8,533 nt of DNA, taken from Alphaproteobacteria bacterium (GTDB lineage Bacteria; Pseudomonadota; Alphaproteobacteria; Rhizobiales; Devosiaceae). A program made the position numbers and the translations under genes. Below the pieces are notes generated by a model that searched no databases, had not been told where the DNA came from, and saw nothing but the letters and a program-made list of their open reading frames with translations. The stretch lies in assembly GCA_024279575.1 (NCBI GenBank), contig JAJRRJ010000031.1, forward strand, positions 1 through 8,533, in the 5' to 3' direction. This document shows, one piece after another, positions 1 to 6,056 of this stretch; the first letter of the stretch is position 1; each line of letters begins with the position of its first letter.

Positions 1-277
1 CCGAGGTTGCCCTCTGTGTCATCCCTATTCGGTTTTGCTCCCGGTGGGGTTTACCTTGCCGGCCCTGTTGCCAGGTCCGCGGTGCGCTCTTACCGCACCC
101 TTTCACCTTTTCCAAACTGGCCAAAGCCAGTCAGGTAGTTTGCTTTCTGTGGCACTTTCCCTGGGGTCGCCCCCGCCGGGCGTTACCCGGCACCGTGTTT
201 TTGTGGAGCCCGGACTTTCCTCCCCTGCAAAATATGGAAAATCATAAATGCAGGAGCGACCACCCGGTCAACTGACC
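1..277 (-). ncRNA. rnpB: RNase P RNA (M1 RNA), bacterial type A, 3' part cut off by the window edge
   Basis: This is the catalytic RNA of ribonuclease P, which cuts the 5' leader from precursor tRNAs. Read on the minus strand, it shows the near-invariant P4-side block GAGGAAAGTCCGGGCTCC (222-205) and the ACAGAAA motif (150-144). Further on come the GGTAAGAGCGCACCGCG segment typical of alphaproteobacterial RNase P and the conserved block AAACCCCACCGGGAGCAA, then CCGAATAGG. The 5' end is placed at about 277, where the self-complementary GGTCAGTTGACC begins the P1 region. A perfect TATAAT lies six bases upstream of that point. Family members are about 400 nt, so roughly the last third, including the 3' strands of P4 and P1, lies outside the window. 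The open frame on the opposite strand here is not a gene. Confidence 0.95.
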
Positions 278-282
278 AAATA

Positions 283-311
283 ATTATAAATATGTTTTCA
301 CCTAAAACCAA
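283..311 (-). promoter_or_regulatory. Probable promoter of rnpB
   Basis: On the minus strand a perfect -10 hexamer TATAAT (288-283) is preceded, at a 17-bp spacing, by TTGGTT (311-306), a three-of-six match to the -35 consensus. Transcription would start about six bases after the -10, at the first bases of the RNase P RNA (around 277). That agreement is the main support. It suggests rnpB has its own promoter rather than relying on read-through from the J-domain gene upstream. Confidence 0.7.
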
Positions 312-337
312 CACATTTCGAAAAAGGATTTTGCATT

Positions 338-359
338 AAAAAACATACTGAAATTTCAG
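338..359 (-). terminator. Weak candidate terminator after the J-domain gene
   Basis: Eighteen bases after the stop codon of the gene at 377-1048, the minus strand has the perfect palindrome CTGAAATTTCAG (359-348), then TAT, G and six T residues (343-338). The stem is short (four to six A/T-rich pairs), so termination would be leaky at best. No better candidate lies between this gene and rnpB. Confidence 0.3.
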
Positions 360-376
360 GTTTAATTTGACAGTTC

Positions 377-1048
377 CTACAAACTGCGCACCTTTGAAAT
401 CTGATCATAGGCACTGTTAATCGCAGCAATTCGCTCAGTACCCATATCCGCCATTTCCTGGGGAACGCCATTAGCCATTAGCCGGTCCGGGTGATGTTTA
501 AGCACCAATTCGCGATAGGCCACCTTTAATTCCTCTTTGGAGGCGTCCGGCAAAACCCCCAGAATGAGATAGGGGTCGCTGCCACTGCTTTCCATCATAA
601 ACTGAGCGGCTATCTGCTCAAACTTTACGGCATCAAATCCAAAAATATCGCTGACATCTTTAAGATATTCCAGTTCACCCTCGTGAATCATACCATCAGC
701 CGCCGCAATATTAAAAAGGCCTTCAAGCACACAAACCAGTGTTTCAGGATTATCTGAAAACAGACGTTTCACTTTGTGCGCATAGGAACGGAACCCGGCA
801 ACGTCTTCCTGTGCCAGATTGAAAAACCATTCAATCTGCGCAACGTCCTCCTCAGGAACCTTCACAAAATTACGAAAAGCCTTCACTTCAGAAACGCTCA
901 CCACCCCATCGGCGACAGCCATTTTTGCGGACAATGCCACCAGCGAAAGAGTAAACGCAGCATCGCGCCCCCCCGGCAGCCACGTATCAGGATCAAGCAC
1001 ATTGGCCAGTGATCCCAACATTCCCCCTATTCGTTGCCAAACCGACAT
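377..1048 (-). CDS. TerB/J-domain co-chaperone, DjlA-like, cytoplasmic
   Basis: The protein has 223 residues. Residues about 30-150 form a TerB-like helical region, with the characteristic ADG acidic motifs at 46-48 and 117-119. Residues about 158-222 are a C-terminal J domain with the HPD tripeptide at 186-188, the signature that stimulates DnaK ATPase. This order is that of DjlA. E. coli DjlA, however, begins with a transmembrane segment, and none is visible here; the N-terminus (MSVWQRIGGMLGSLANVL) is amphipathic at most. It is probably a soluble DnaK partner, of the kind often labelled DjlA/DjiA in alphaproteobacteria; its client is unknown. The ATG at 1048 has a modest GGGA Shine-Dalgarno five bases upstream. 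The gene lies 81 bases after the orphan gene at 1130-2086 and upstream of rnpB, all in the same direction. Confidence 0.88.
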   Translation of the reverse strand: MSVWQRIGGMLGSLANVLDPDTWLPGGRDAAFTLSLVALSAKMAVADGVVSVSEVKAFRNFVKVPEEDVAQIEWFFNLAQEDVAGFRSYAHKVKRLFSDNPETLVCVLEGLFNIAAADGMIHEGELEYLKDVSDIFGFDAVKFEQIAAQFMMESSGSDPYLILGVLPDASKEELKVAYRELVLKHHPDRLMANGVPQEMADMGTERIAAINSAYDQISKVRSL

Positions 1049-1129
1049 TCACGTCCCAACAATATCGCTTGAAAAAAGCCTCTGCAATACAACTAGCAAT
1101 GCCAGCCTGATATTCAAGGGCAAAACATG

Positions 1130-2086
1130 TTAATTGTCCGTAACCACCAGGAACATCCCATTTGGCAAACGCCGAAGTGTACGCGCATCGCTAACCCGTT
1201 GCCCACTTTGGATTTCAACAAAACTCATTTCTCCCATTACACTATTTATCCGGTCCAGGCGTCTTGGCCAGCTCCCCTGCACATTTACATGGACCAACCG
1301 GTCAGCCGAAACATCCCGTGCCTCCCGCATAATTCCTACCCCCGCCGGGCGCACTGCCAAAACGGGCCTTGAAGAGGCTGGCGCTGGTATCGGTGCAACT
1401 AATTGAGGATCAATATAAGTCACCACCACCTGAACGGGCACGGGTGTAAAGCCCAGACGAAGCAAATCAGCGGCTGACACAGACTCCTTCCTGTTTTCTA
1501 TCCCAAGGCTCTGCACACGCGGCAAGGGTGCAACAATATCCATAAATACAGGCTCGATACCCTCCTTAGCCAAAACATCGGGCACCGTTGAACCGACTTT
1601 AATGCTTCCCGCTGTGATAACGTCAGGGGCCAAAATCTCATCCGGTTTCACCTCTTGCCTTGCCAGAACCACAGCAGTTGGAGTTACCTCTTTCAGCGCC
1701 AGCAAACTCACCAGATATTGGGCATATGCAACACGCAACACCGCCTGATCAATCATCTCCTTTTCAGTTAACTGAACCGGAGATATCACAGCAGGCAACA
1801 TATCAGAGCCGGGGATTTCGGACAAATCCAGCCCCGAGATATATGCAAATTGTTTTTCCGCCTTTTCAAGATTTCGAAAAACCTGGTCGGGGAAATTTTG
1901 AATGCCCGTTTGACCAGAAAAAAACTCAAGTCGAGGTCCCACCATTCGAATGGACGAAGAGCTGGAAGAAGTGTTTTCCTCCAACACCAAGCTACGTGAA
2001 ATACCGACATCGGATAAGCTGAAAACGAATAAAAAAGCAACAGCAATTGCTAGGGGAGCGGACGCTCCGGTCACACGAGTCCACAT
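1130..2086 (-). CDS. Unrecognised membrane-anchored or exported protein, 318 aa
   Basis: I do not recognise the family. The N-terminus has a basic residue (Arg4) followed by a hydrophobic stretch at about residues 8-25, rich in A, L, V and F. This fits a signal anchor or signal peptide without a clear AXA cleavage site. After it comes a low-complexity run of six serines (40-45). The rest contains a helix-prone region at about 105-150 and a Pro/Val-rich region at about 215-260 (for example PVPVQVVVTY and APIPAPASSRP). There are no cysteines and no catalytic motif I can identify. The most likely location is the periplasm, tethered to the inner membrane. The gene starts 122 bases after metF in the same direction; AAGGAA eight bases before ATG 2086 is the Shine-Dalgarno. 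It may share read-through from the metF operon, but nothing in the protein points to methionine metabolism. Confidence 0.8.
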   Translation of the reverse strand: MWTRVTGASAPLAIAVAFLFVFSLSDVGISRSLVLEENTSSSSSSIRMVGPRLEFFSGQTGIQNFPDQVFRNLEKAEKQFAYISGLDLSEIPGSDMLPAVISPVQLTEKEMIDQAVLRVAYAQYLVSLLALKEVTPTAVVLARQEVKPDEILAPDVITAGSIKVGSTVPDVLAKEGIEPVFMDIVAPLPRVQSLGIENRKESVSAADLLRLGFTPVPVQVVVTYIDPQLVAPIPAPASSRPVLAVRPAGVGIMREARDVSADRLVHVNVQGSWPRRLDRINSVMGEMSFVEIQSGQRVSDARTLRRLPNGMFLVVTDN

Positions 2087-2109
2087 GCACCAAATTCCTT
2101 TTATGGTGC
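2087..2109 (-). promoter_or_regulatory. Hairpin presenting the Shine-Dalgarno of the orphan gene in its loop
   Basis: On the minus strand GCACCA (2109-2104) and TGGTGC (2092-2087) are perfect complements. They enclose an 11-base loop that carries the Shine-Dalgarno AAAGGAA. The 3' arm touches the ATG (2086-2084). A stem of six pairs, four of them G-C, directly beside a start codon could tune translation. It could also be chance. Confidence 0.45.
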
Positions 2110-2208
2110 CCCCGCCCGCGAAGTAAAAAGAGGTGAAAAGTGGCTGATTTATGGTTAAACAAGCCTAAAGAGCAAAAAAATGCAAAGTGAGGCTTCAAGG
2201 CATGACTT

Positions 2209-3108
2209 TTATGAGCGTTGCCCCAGAACCCTAGCAAGGGTCAGGGCCTGCGCCGCATCATTCATGGTAAAGAAATGAAACCGTTTCACCCCGCCATCCA
2301 TAAGTTCAGTTACCTGCTCGCCTGCCAGTGACGCGGCAACCAGCGCATGGGTGCTCGCATCATTTTCCAACCCCTCAAAGCGCTCAGCCATCCATTGTGG
2401 AACCTTGGCTCCACAATTTTTGGCGAACATACTGATGCGCGAAAAATTGTGAATTGGTTGAATGCCCGGAACAATTGGCATGTTTATGCCTGCTTTTTCC
2501 GCCCTTTCAAGTAGATCCCAATAATCACGATTATCAAAAAACATCTGCGTTATTGCACGCGCTGCACCCGCATCATATTTTCGTTTCAAATTATCAATTT
2601 CTGCGGTCCAGTCTTTACTTTCAGGATGGCGTTCCGGGTAGGCGGCAACAGAAATATCAAAATCTGCAATCCCCCTGATACCTTCAACCAATTGCGTTGC
2701 ATTGGCATATCCATCCGGGTGAGGCACAAATTTTGCACCTACCCCCTCTTCAGGGTCCCCCCGAATTGCCACAATTCTACGCACACCGGCATCGTAAAAC
2801 CCCCGCACCACATCATCCACTTCCCCCCGGCTTGCCCCCACACAGGTCAAATGCGCAGCCGCACTTATGCCCGTTTCATGGGTAATACGCGAAACCATGC
2901 GCAACGTGCGCTCGCGCGTAGACCCTCCGGCTCCATAGGTGACCGATACAAACCGGGGATTGAGTGGAACCAGCTTTTCCAACGACGCCCAAAAACGCGC
3001 CTCAGACACCTCTGTCTTGGGTGGAAAGAACTCAAACGACAGTTCAATTTCAGGTTTTTTCTCACGAGATAGTCGACTTGCCCGATTTGCCACAACTTTA
3101 TTGTTCAC
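2209..3108 (-). CDS. metF: 5,10-methylenetetrahydrofolate reductase
   Basis: This flavoenzyme reduces 5,10-methylene-THF to 5-methyl-THF with NAD(P)H and supplies the methyl group for methionine synthesis. The family signatures are present in order: SFEFFPPKT with the catalytic Glu (residue 26, E. coli Glu28), VSVTYGAGG (55-62), AHLTC (85-89), IRGDPEEG (115-122, the FAD-contacting Asp), AAYPERHPES (155-164), LKRKYDAGA (174-182), ITQMFFD (186-192), VPGIQPI (213-219) and RFHFFTMN (276-283). The start is taken as GTG 3108, giving 299 residues against 296 in E. coli. That GTG overlaps the TGA of the upstream regulator as GTGA and has AGAAGG nine bases upstream. An in-frame ATG at 3150 would add 14 residues that fit the family poorly. 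The gene is the second in an operon and probably under the regulator's control. No metH follows; the next gene is unrelated. Confidence 0.96.
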   Translation of the reverse strand: MNNKVVANRASRLSREKKPEIELSFEFFPPKTEVSEARFWASLEKLVPLNPRFVSVTYGAGGSTRERTLRMVSRITHETGISAAAHLTCVGASRGEVDDVVRGFYDAGVRRIVAIRGDPEEGVGAKFVPHPDGYANATQLVEGIRGIADFDISVAAYPERHPESKDWTAEIDNLKRKYDAGAARAITQMFFDNRDYWDLLERAEKAGINMPIVPGIQPIHNFSRISMFAKNCGAKVPQWMAERFEGLENDASTHALVAASLAGEQVTELMDGGVKRFHFFTMNDAAQALTLARVLGQRS

Positions 3109-4070
3109 GAAATTTTGCCTTCTTGGGTTTTTGTAAATAACCACAAACACACAACCAGACCATCCGCCTGATTTTCATTTGCATAACTCTCAAACTTTTC
3201 AAGGTGCAACCCTGCAGCCGTCGCCCATGCAGCCATATTTTTTTCAGAAAGGCCCAACCGTTGATGCGCATTATGCTCCCGCAAAAATTCCAGATCATGG
3301 GGTGCAAAATCCACAACCAATATCCGGCCACCGGTTACCAATTGCCGCTGTGCTTCAATAAGTATTCGCCCCGGATCGGAAAAATAGTGCAAGACCTGAT
3401 GCAATATCAGCAAATTCGCTTCGGGTTCCGCCACCTCAACTCCCGATATGTCACCCAGTTTAATTTGAGCGTGAGAAATCTTGGCCGCGCTCATTTTAGC
3501 GCGCGCCACTGCGATCATTTCCGGGCTTGAATCTATGCCGACACCAAAAGAGTAAATATCTTTGAGGAGCTCAAGCATGCGCCCCGTTCCAGTACCAAAA
3601 TCCAGTAATCGGTTAACTTTTTGCGTACCGAGCATGCGTAAAATTGCAGTCTCCACAGCAGATTCAGCCACATGCAGTTTTCGTAAATCATCCCAACTTT
3701 GCGCAACTTTAGCAAAATAGGCATCGGCCTGTTTCTGGTTCGCATCTAGAATTTTTGCCAACGCAGAACGATCCGCAGCAATTACTTCATCCCGGTCTTC
3801 AAGCTGCCCCAGAAAACTATGCAACAGCTTTCCGGTTTCCCCCGCATCCACAAGCCGGTAAAACACCCAGGCACCTTCAGCGTTTCGGGTTACAAGCCCC
3901 GCTTCACTCAGCAGTTTCAGATGCCTTGATACACGAGGCTGGCTTTGATCCAAAATGTCTGTAAGATCCTTTACAGACAACTCCCCTGCGGCCAGCAACG
4001 CCAAAAGCCGCAGGCGGGTCACCTCGCCAGCGGCTTTCAGGATTTTTATTAGATTTCCAAACTCAGCCAC
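3105..4070 (-). CDS. ArsR-family regulator fused to a SAM-dependent methyltransferase domain (SahR-like)
   Basis: The protein has 321 residues in two domains. Residues about 5-85 are an ArsR/SmtB winged helix, with recognition helix around SQPRVSRHLKLL (43-54) and wing around TRNAEGAWVFYRL (61-73). The ELCVCDL-type metal-binding cysteines of arsenic sensors are absent. Residues about 115-295 are a class I methyltransferase fold, with motif I LLDFGTGTG (155-163), acidic ribose-binding Asp180 in VGIDSSPEM, LGDISG (205-210) and a UbiE-like LHQVLHYFSDPG (223-234). Such fusions next to metF are known in alphaproteobacteria, and the SahR group of ArsR regulators responds to S-adenosylhomocysteine. 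By inference, the methyltransferase fold here is a SAH or SAM sensor rather than an enzyme, though enzymatic activity cannot be excluded. The start is GTG 4070, with GGAGGG four bases upstream. A palindrome over its own promoter suggests autoregulation together with metF. Confidence 0.9.
   Translation of the reverse strand: MAEFGNLIKILKAAGEVTRLRLLALLAAGELSVKDLTDILDQSQPRVSRHLKLLSEAGLVTRNAEGAWVFYRLVDAGETGKLLHSFLGQLEDRDEVIAADRSALAKILDANQKQADAYFAKVAQSWDDLRKLHVAESAVETAILRMLGTQKVNRLLDFGTGTGRMLELLKDIYSFGVGIDSSPEMIAVARAKMSAAKISHAQIKLGDISGVEVAEPEANLLILHQVLHYFSDPGRILIEAQRQLVTGGRILVVDFAPHDLEFLREHNAHQRLGLSEKNMAAWATAAGLHLEKFESYANENQADGLVVCLWLFTKTQEGKIS
3118..3123 (-). promoter_or_regulatory. Shine-Dalgarno that sets the metF start
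   Basis: AGAAGG on the minus strand lies inside the last codons of the regulator gene, nine bases before the GTG at 3108. That GTG shares two bases with the regulator's TGA. The pair suggests coupled translation and argues for the GTG over the upstream ATG at 3150. Confidence 0.65.
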
Positions 4071-4081
4071 TCGGCCCTCCG

Positions 4082-4107
4082 ATCACATAAAGAAATCTTT
4101 ATATGAT
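4082..4107. promoter_or_regulatory. Operator palindrome for the ArsR/SahR-like regulator
   Basis: The left arm ATCACATAAAGA (4082-4093) and right arm TCTTTATATGAT (4096-4107) are inverted repeats matching at 11 of 12 positions, with a central AA. The centre is therefore AAAGA-N2-TCTTT, close to the AAAGATATCTTT-like core I recall for alphaproteobacterial SahR sites (recollection, not checked). The site overlaps the proposed -10 and ends 11 bases before the GTG start, as expected for simple repression. I saw no second copy in the window. Confidence 0.75.
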
Positions 4108-4125
4108 TAAGAGTGGGTTGGTCCA
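4098..4125 (-). promoter_or_regulatory. Probable promoter of the regulator-metF operon
   Basis: On the minus strand TGGACC (4125-4120, four of six to consensus) is followed after 16 bp by TATAAA (4103-4098, five of six). Transcription would start near 4091, leaving a leader of only about 20 nt. The -10 lies inside the 26-bp palindrome, so a bound repressor would block polymerase. Confidence 0.5.
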
Positions 4126-4145
4126 GCAAATATTTTCAAAAGCGA

Positions 4146-4162
4146 TTTTTGTAACACAAAAA
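4146..4162. repeat. Short AT-rich inverted repeat after the DUF2336 gene
   Basis: TTTTTGT (4146-4152) and ACAAAAA (4156-4162) are perfect complements around a three-base loop, starting four bases past the DUF2336 stop codon. On the minus strand the hairpin is not followed by a clear T run, so it is at most a poor terminator. No better terminator separates this gene from the regulator promoter. Confidence 0.3.
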
Positions 4163-4166
4163 CAGC

Positions 4167-5300
4167 TTAACCCACCAGTGCCATCTCTTCAGAGCGTGGC
4201 TCACCTTTGCCTTTAGCCTCGTTACGGCACCAAACATCCAGAATATTTGCTGCATCCACCTCTGACAAACCTTCAAAACGCACTTTAGATTCCTTGATTT
4301 CATCCACTGTCGGAAATTCGCGCCAGGGCAATATCATCATCCCCTGTTCAAATACATCCGGGGAAAGGCCAAGTGTTTTAGCACCAACAATCAACGCACG
4401 ATAATCCTGCTTTGCCAACCATTTGACAAAAACTGCCGGCTTAAGGTTAAGCATACAAGCCATCGCAGCCCCAAAATGGTGGCCGTAGCCAAACCGGGAA
4501 AACCGGACCAGAGACTGGGGGTTCAGCTGTTTGCGATCCCCCAGCGCCTTCACCTGGTTCCAGGCAATGCGCCAATTTGCGCCGCTGAAGCCGGCACGAT
4601 TTTGAATGCGATTAAAAACAACAGCATTCACCTGCTCAATCGTCTTTTCATCAGATTGCAAACCCGCATCAGTAAGTTTTTCCACTACGGTTTCACTGGC
4701 TTCATCAATTTTGGCTTGCAATTTTTCCCAATTCAAGCCGCTTCTGCCTCGCAAATTTTGCGCGATATCACAATCTTGTGCAGCTTTTTCCACCAGTTTG
4801 GCAAGCGTTTCATCACCCAATTGCGCATTCTGGTTAGCGACCAGTCTGGTGACAGATTTTGCCCCCCCATGCACAACAATTGCATCTCCAACCCGCTCAG
4901 CAACCGTTGATCGCCCTGCAATTATCTCCCGGTGCGCCTCAGATTTTGCACCCACAATCTCAATGAGATCGTCGTCCGACAATACGCTGGAAAATTCCAA
5001 AAGCGGTTGTGCCACCTCAATGGCGTCATTGGCCAGCTTAACAACCACGGTGCCCGGCGCACGCTCAAGAGTCGAAAGTACCTTCGCCACTTCAGAACGC
5101 CCCTCAACCTCCACAAGTTCAGCCAGTTGACACAATACCTCGTCATACTGCTCCACCTGATCATCATCGCATTTCATGCAGACATACGACAACAGTCTGG
5201 CAACATTTCTAAACAATTGTTCCCGCTCCGCAGCGTCTCCATTTCCTTCCAACGCACGAAAAGTTCCGAACGCCTTAACGTCCTGTGTTGTGTCTTGCAT
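4167..5300 (-). CDS. DUF2336-domain protein
   Basis: The protein has 377 residues and is predicted cytoplasmic, with no signal peptide or membrane segment. Residues about 25-180 resemble DUF2336, an alpha-helical, HEAT-like family I know mainly from alphaproteobacteria. Recognisable pieces are LFRNVARLL (29-37), the hydrophobic repeat VVVKLANDAIEVAQPLLEFSSVLSDDDLIEIV (86-117), the AHREIIAGRSTVAERVGDAIV stretch (122-142) and LGDETLAKLVEKA (161-173). The long C-terminal part (about 190-377) is helical and ends in an acidic, Gly/Lys-rich tail; MILPWREFPTVDEIK (322-336) looks like a conserved core motif. CMKC at 41-44 is a possible but unsupported metal site. The function is unknown; helical-repeat architecture suggests protein binding. 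ATG 5300 is chosen for its strong GGAGGA; a TTG at 5351 would extend the frame without a good Shine-Dalgarno. It stands alone, 96 bases before the regulator gene and 162 after the MOSC gene. Confidence 0.82.
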   Translation of the reverse strand: MQDTTQDVKAFGTFRALEGNGDAAEREQLFRNVARLLSYVCMKCDDDQVEQYDEVLCQLAELVEVEGRSEVAKVLSTLERAPGTVVVKLANDAIEVAQPLLEFSSVLSDDDLIEIVGAKSEAHREIIAGRSTVAERVGDAIVVHGGAKSVTRLVANQNAQLGDETLAKLVEKAAQDCDIAQNLRGRSGLNWEKLQAKIDEASETVVEKLTDAGLQSDEKTIEQVNAVVFNRIQNRAGFSGANWRIAWNQVKALGDRKQLNPQSLVRFSRFGYGHHFGAAMACMLNLKPAVFVKWLAKQDYRALIVGAKTLGLSPDVFEQGMMILPWREFPTVDEIKESKVRFEGLSEVDAANILDVWCRNEAKGKGEPRSEEMALVG

Positions 5301-5304
5301 GTGA

Positions 5305-5310
5305 TCCTCC
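5305..5310 (-). promoter_or_regulatory. Shine-Dalgarno that sets the DUF2336 start
   Basis: GGAGGA on the minus strand lies four bases before ATG 5300. It is the strongest ribosome binding site in the gap and removes 17 residues from the longest possible reading frame. Confidence 0.8.
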
Positions 5311-5393
5311 GAGCATTTGCAAAAAAGATAGTCGTCAATTCTGGAGGACAAACTGCCATAGTTTTACCCACGGCCCTTAAAAGTCGCAGCGCA

Positions 5394-5419
5394 ATATTTA
5401 ATAAAATTGTATCAAATAT
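5394..5419. repeat. AT-rich 26-bp inverted repeat upstream of the DUF2336 gene
   Basis: Arms ATATTTAATA (5394-5403) and TATCAAATAT (5410-5419) are complementary at nine of ten positions around a six-base spacer. It lies 94 to 119 bases upstream of the DUF2336 start and contains a -10-like TACAAT on the minus strand (5411-5406), but I find no convincing -35 at the right spacing. It could be an operator or simply AT-rich promoter DNA. Confidence 0.4.
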
Positions 5420-5462
5420 CGGCGTGACAAAATTGAACTGCTGCTCATCAGCACAAAAAGAG

Positions 5463-6056
5463 TTATCCAGGATAAATGCATTGCTCCCAAATGCGCGCTG
5501 TTACGATTTCTCCCGGTTTAATCACGCCTGGAACCTCCACCCACCCCACAAGGCCGCGACGATATTTTGCAGTTTTGGGAAACGCAACCACCAGATCCTC
5601 ACGATTTTCAAACTGATCGGCCAAAGCCCTGCCCGCAATTTTACACGGGCCCCGGTCCCCATCCACCCGCACCGTTACCCCGCCCTCAAACATCAACAAA
5701 GTTCGTGGCGGTAATTGTGAAAAATTGGCAATACCGGAAAACAAAATGTTCCCCCCAATCCATTCCGGCTCAAGACGCTCGATTTTAAGGTCCTGCGCAA
5801 CAGCGCCCATCTCCTCTCCCGAAAGCATGGATAACTGTTGTTCATTGCGCATTTGGGTACCTTTTTTATACCACGGTTCGCGTGAGTTGCTGAGGCGCGC
5901 AAGACCGGAGTGCCGGTCCCCGGGAATCCCCTCAAATGTCAAAGTAAGCGCTTCGACGGCCTGCGTTTCAAAGCCCTTGCCCAACGCACTATATATACCC
6001 TCCACACGCCCGATACGCTTTTGCGCCGGTATAATATTCAAATCATTTGCATCCAT
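5463..6056 (-). CDS. MOSC-domain protein
   Basis: The protein has 197 residues, essentially one MOSC (molybdenum cofactor sulfurase C-terminal) domain. MOSC proteins are beta-strand-rich and bind or move sulfur or molybdenum cofactor; some, such as YiiM and YcbX, act on N-hydroxylated substrates with Moco. Visible signatures are GIPGDRHSG (43-51), the Gln-Leu-Ser segment QQLSMLSGEEM (73-83), the LEPEWIGGNILFSG block (95-108) and DGDRGPCKIAGR (132-143) with the invariant cysteine Cys138, the presumed sulfur or cofactor ligand. GLVGWVEVPGVIKPGE (168-183) matches the usual end of the domain. It is probably cytoplasmic. ATG 6056 overlaps the transporter stop by one base (TAATG), with GGAG eight bases upstream, so translation is likely coupled. 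Its partner and substrate cannot be told from sequence. Confidence 0.93.
   Translation of the reverse strand: MDANDLNIIPAQKRIGRVEGIYSALGKGFETQAVEALTLTFEGIPGDRHSGLARLSNSREPWYKKGTQMRNEQQLSMLSGEEMGAVAQDLKIERLEPEWIGGNILFSGIANFSQLPPRTLLMFEGGVTVRVDGDRGPCKIAGRALADQFENREDLVVAFPKTAKYRRGLVGWVEVPGVIKPGEIVTARIWEQCIYPG

Noticed and set aside
35..247. Plus-strand open frame of 70 codons at the left edge
   Set aside because: It is antisense to RNase P RNA, whose conserved blocks explain the sequence.
2087..2208. Intrinsic terminator after metF
   Set aside because: There is a T-rich stretch on the minus strand (TTTTTTT near 2175), but I could not find a stable stem before it; AAAGT/ACTTT flanks pair without an inner stem.
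3105..4070. Arsenic or metal sensor function for the ArsR-domain protein
   Set aside because: The cysteine motif of metal-sensing ArsR proteins is absent and no arsenic gene is nearby; the metF context and methyltransferase domain point elsewhere.
4071..4166. SAM or SAH riboswitch upstream of the regulator-metF operon
   Set aside because: The inferred leader is only about 20 nt and the palindrome overlaps the -10, which fits a protein operator.
4932..5714. Plus-strand open frame of 260 codons spanning the DUF2336 and MOSC genes
   Set aside because: It lies antisense to two well-supported genes, crosses their intergenic gap and has no recognisable protein features; it is a shadow of their codon structure.
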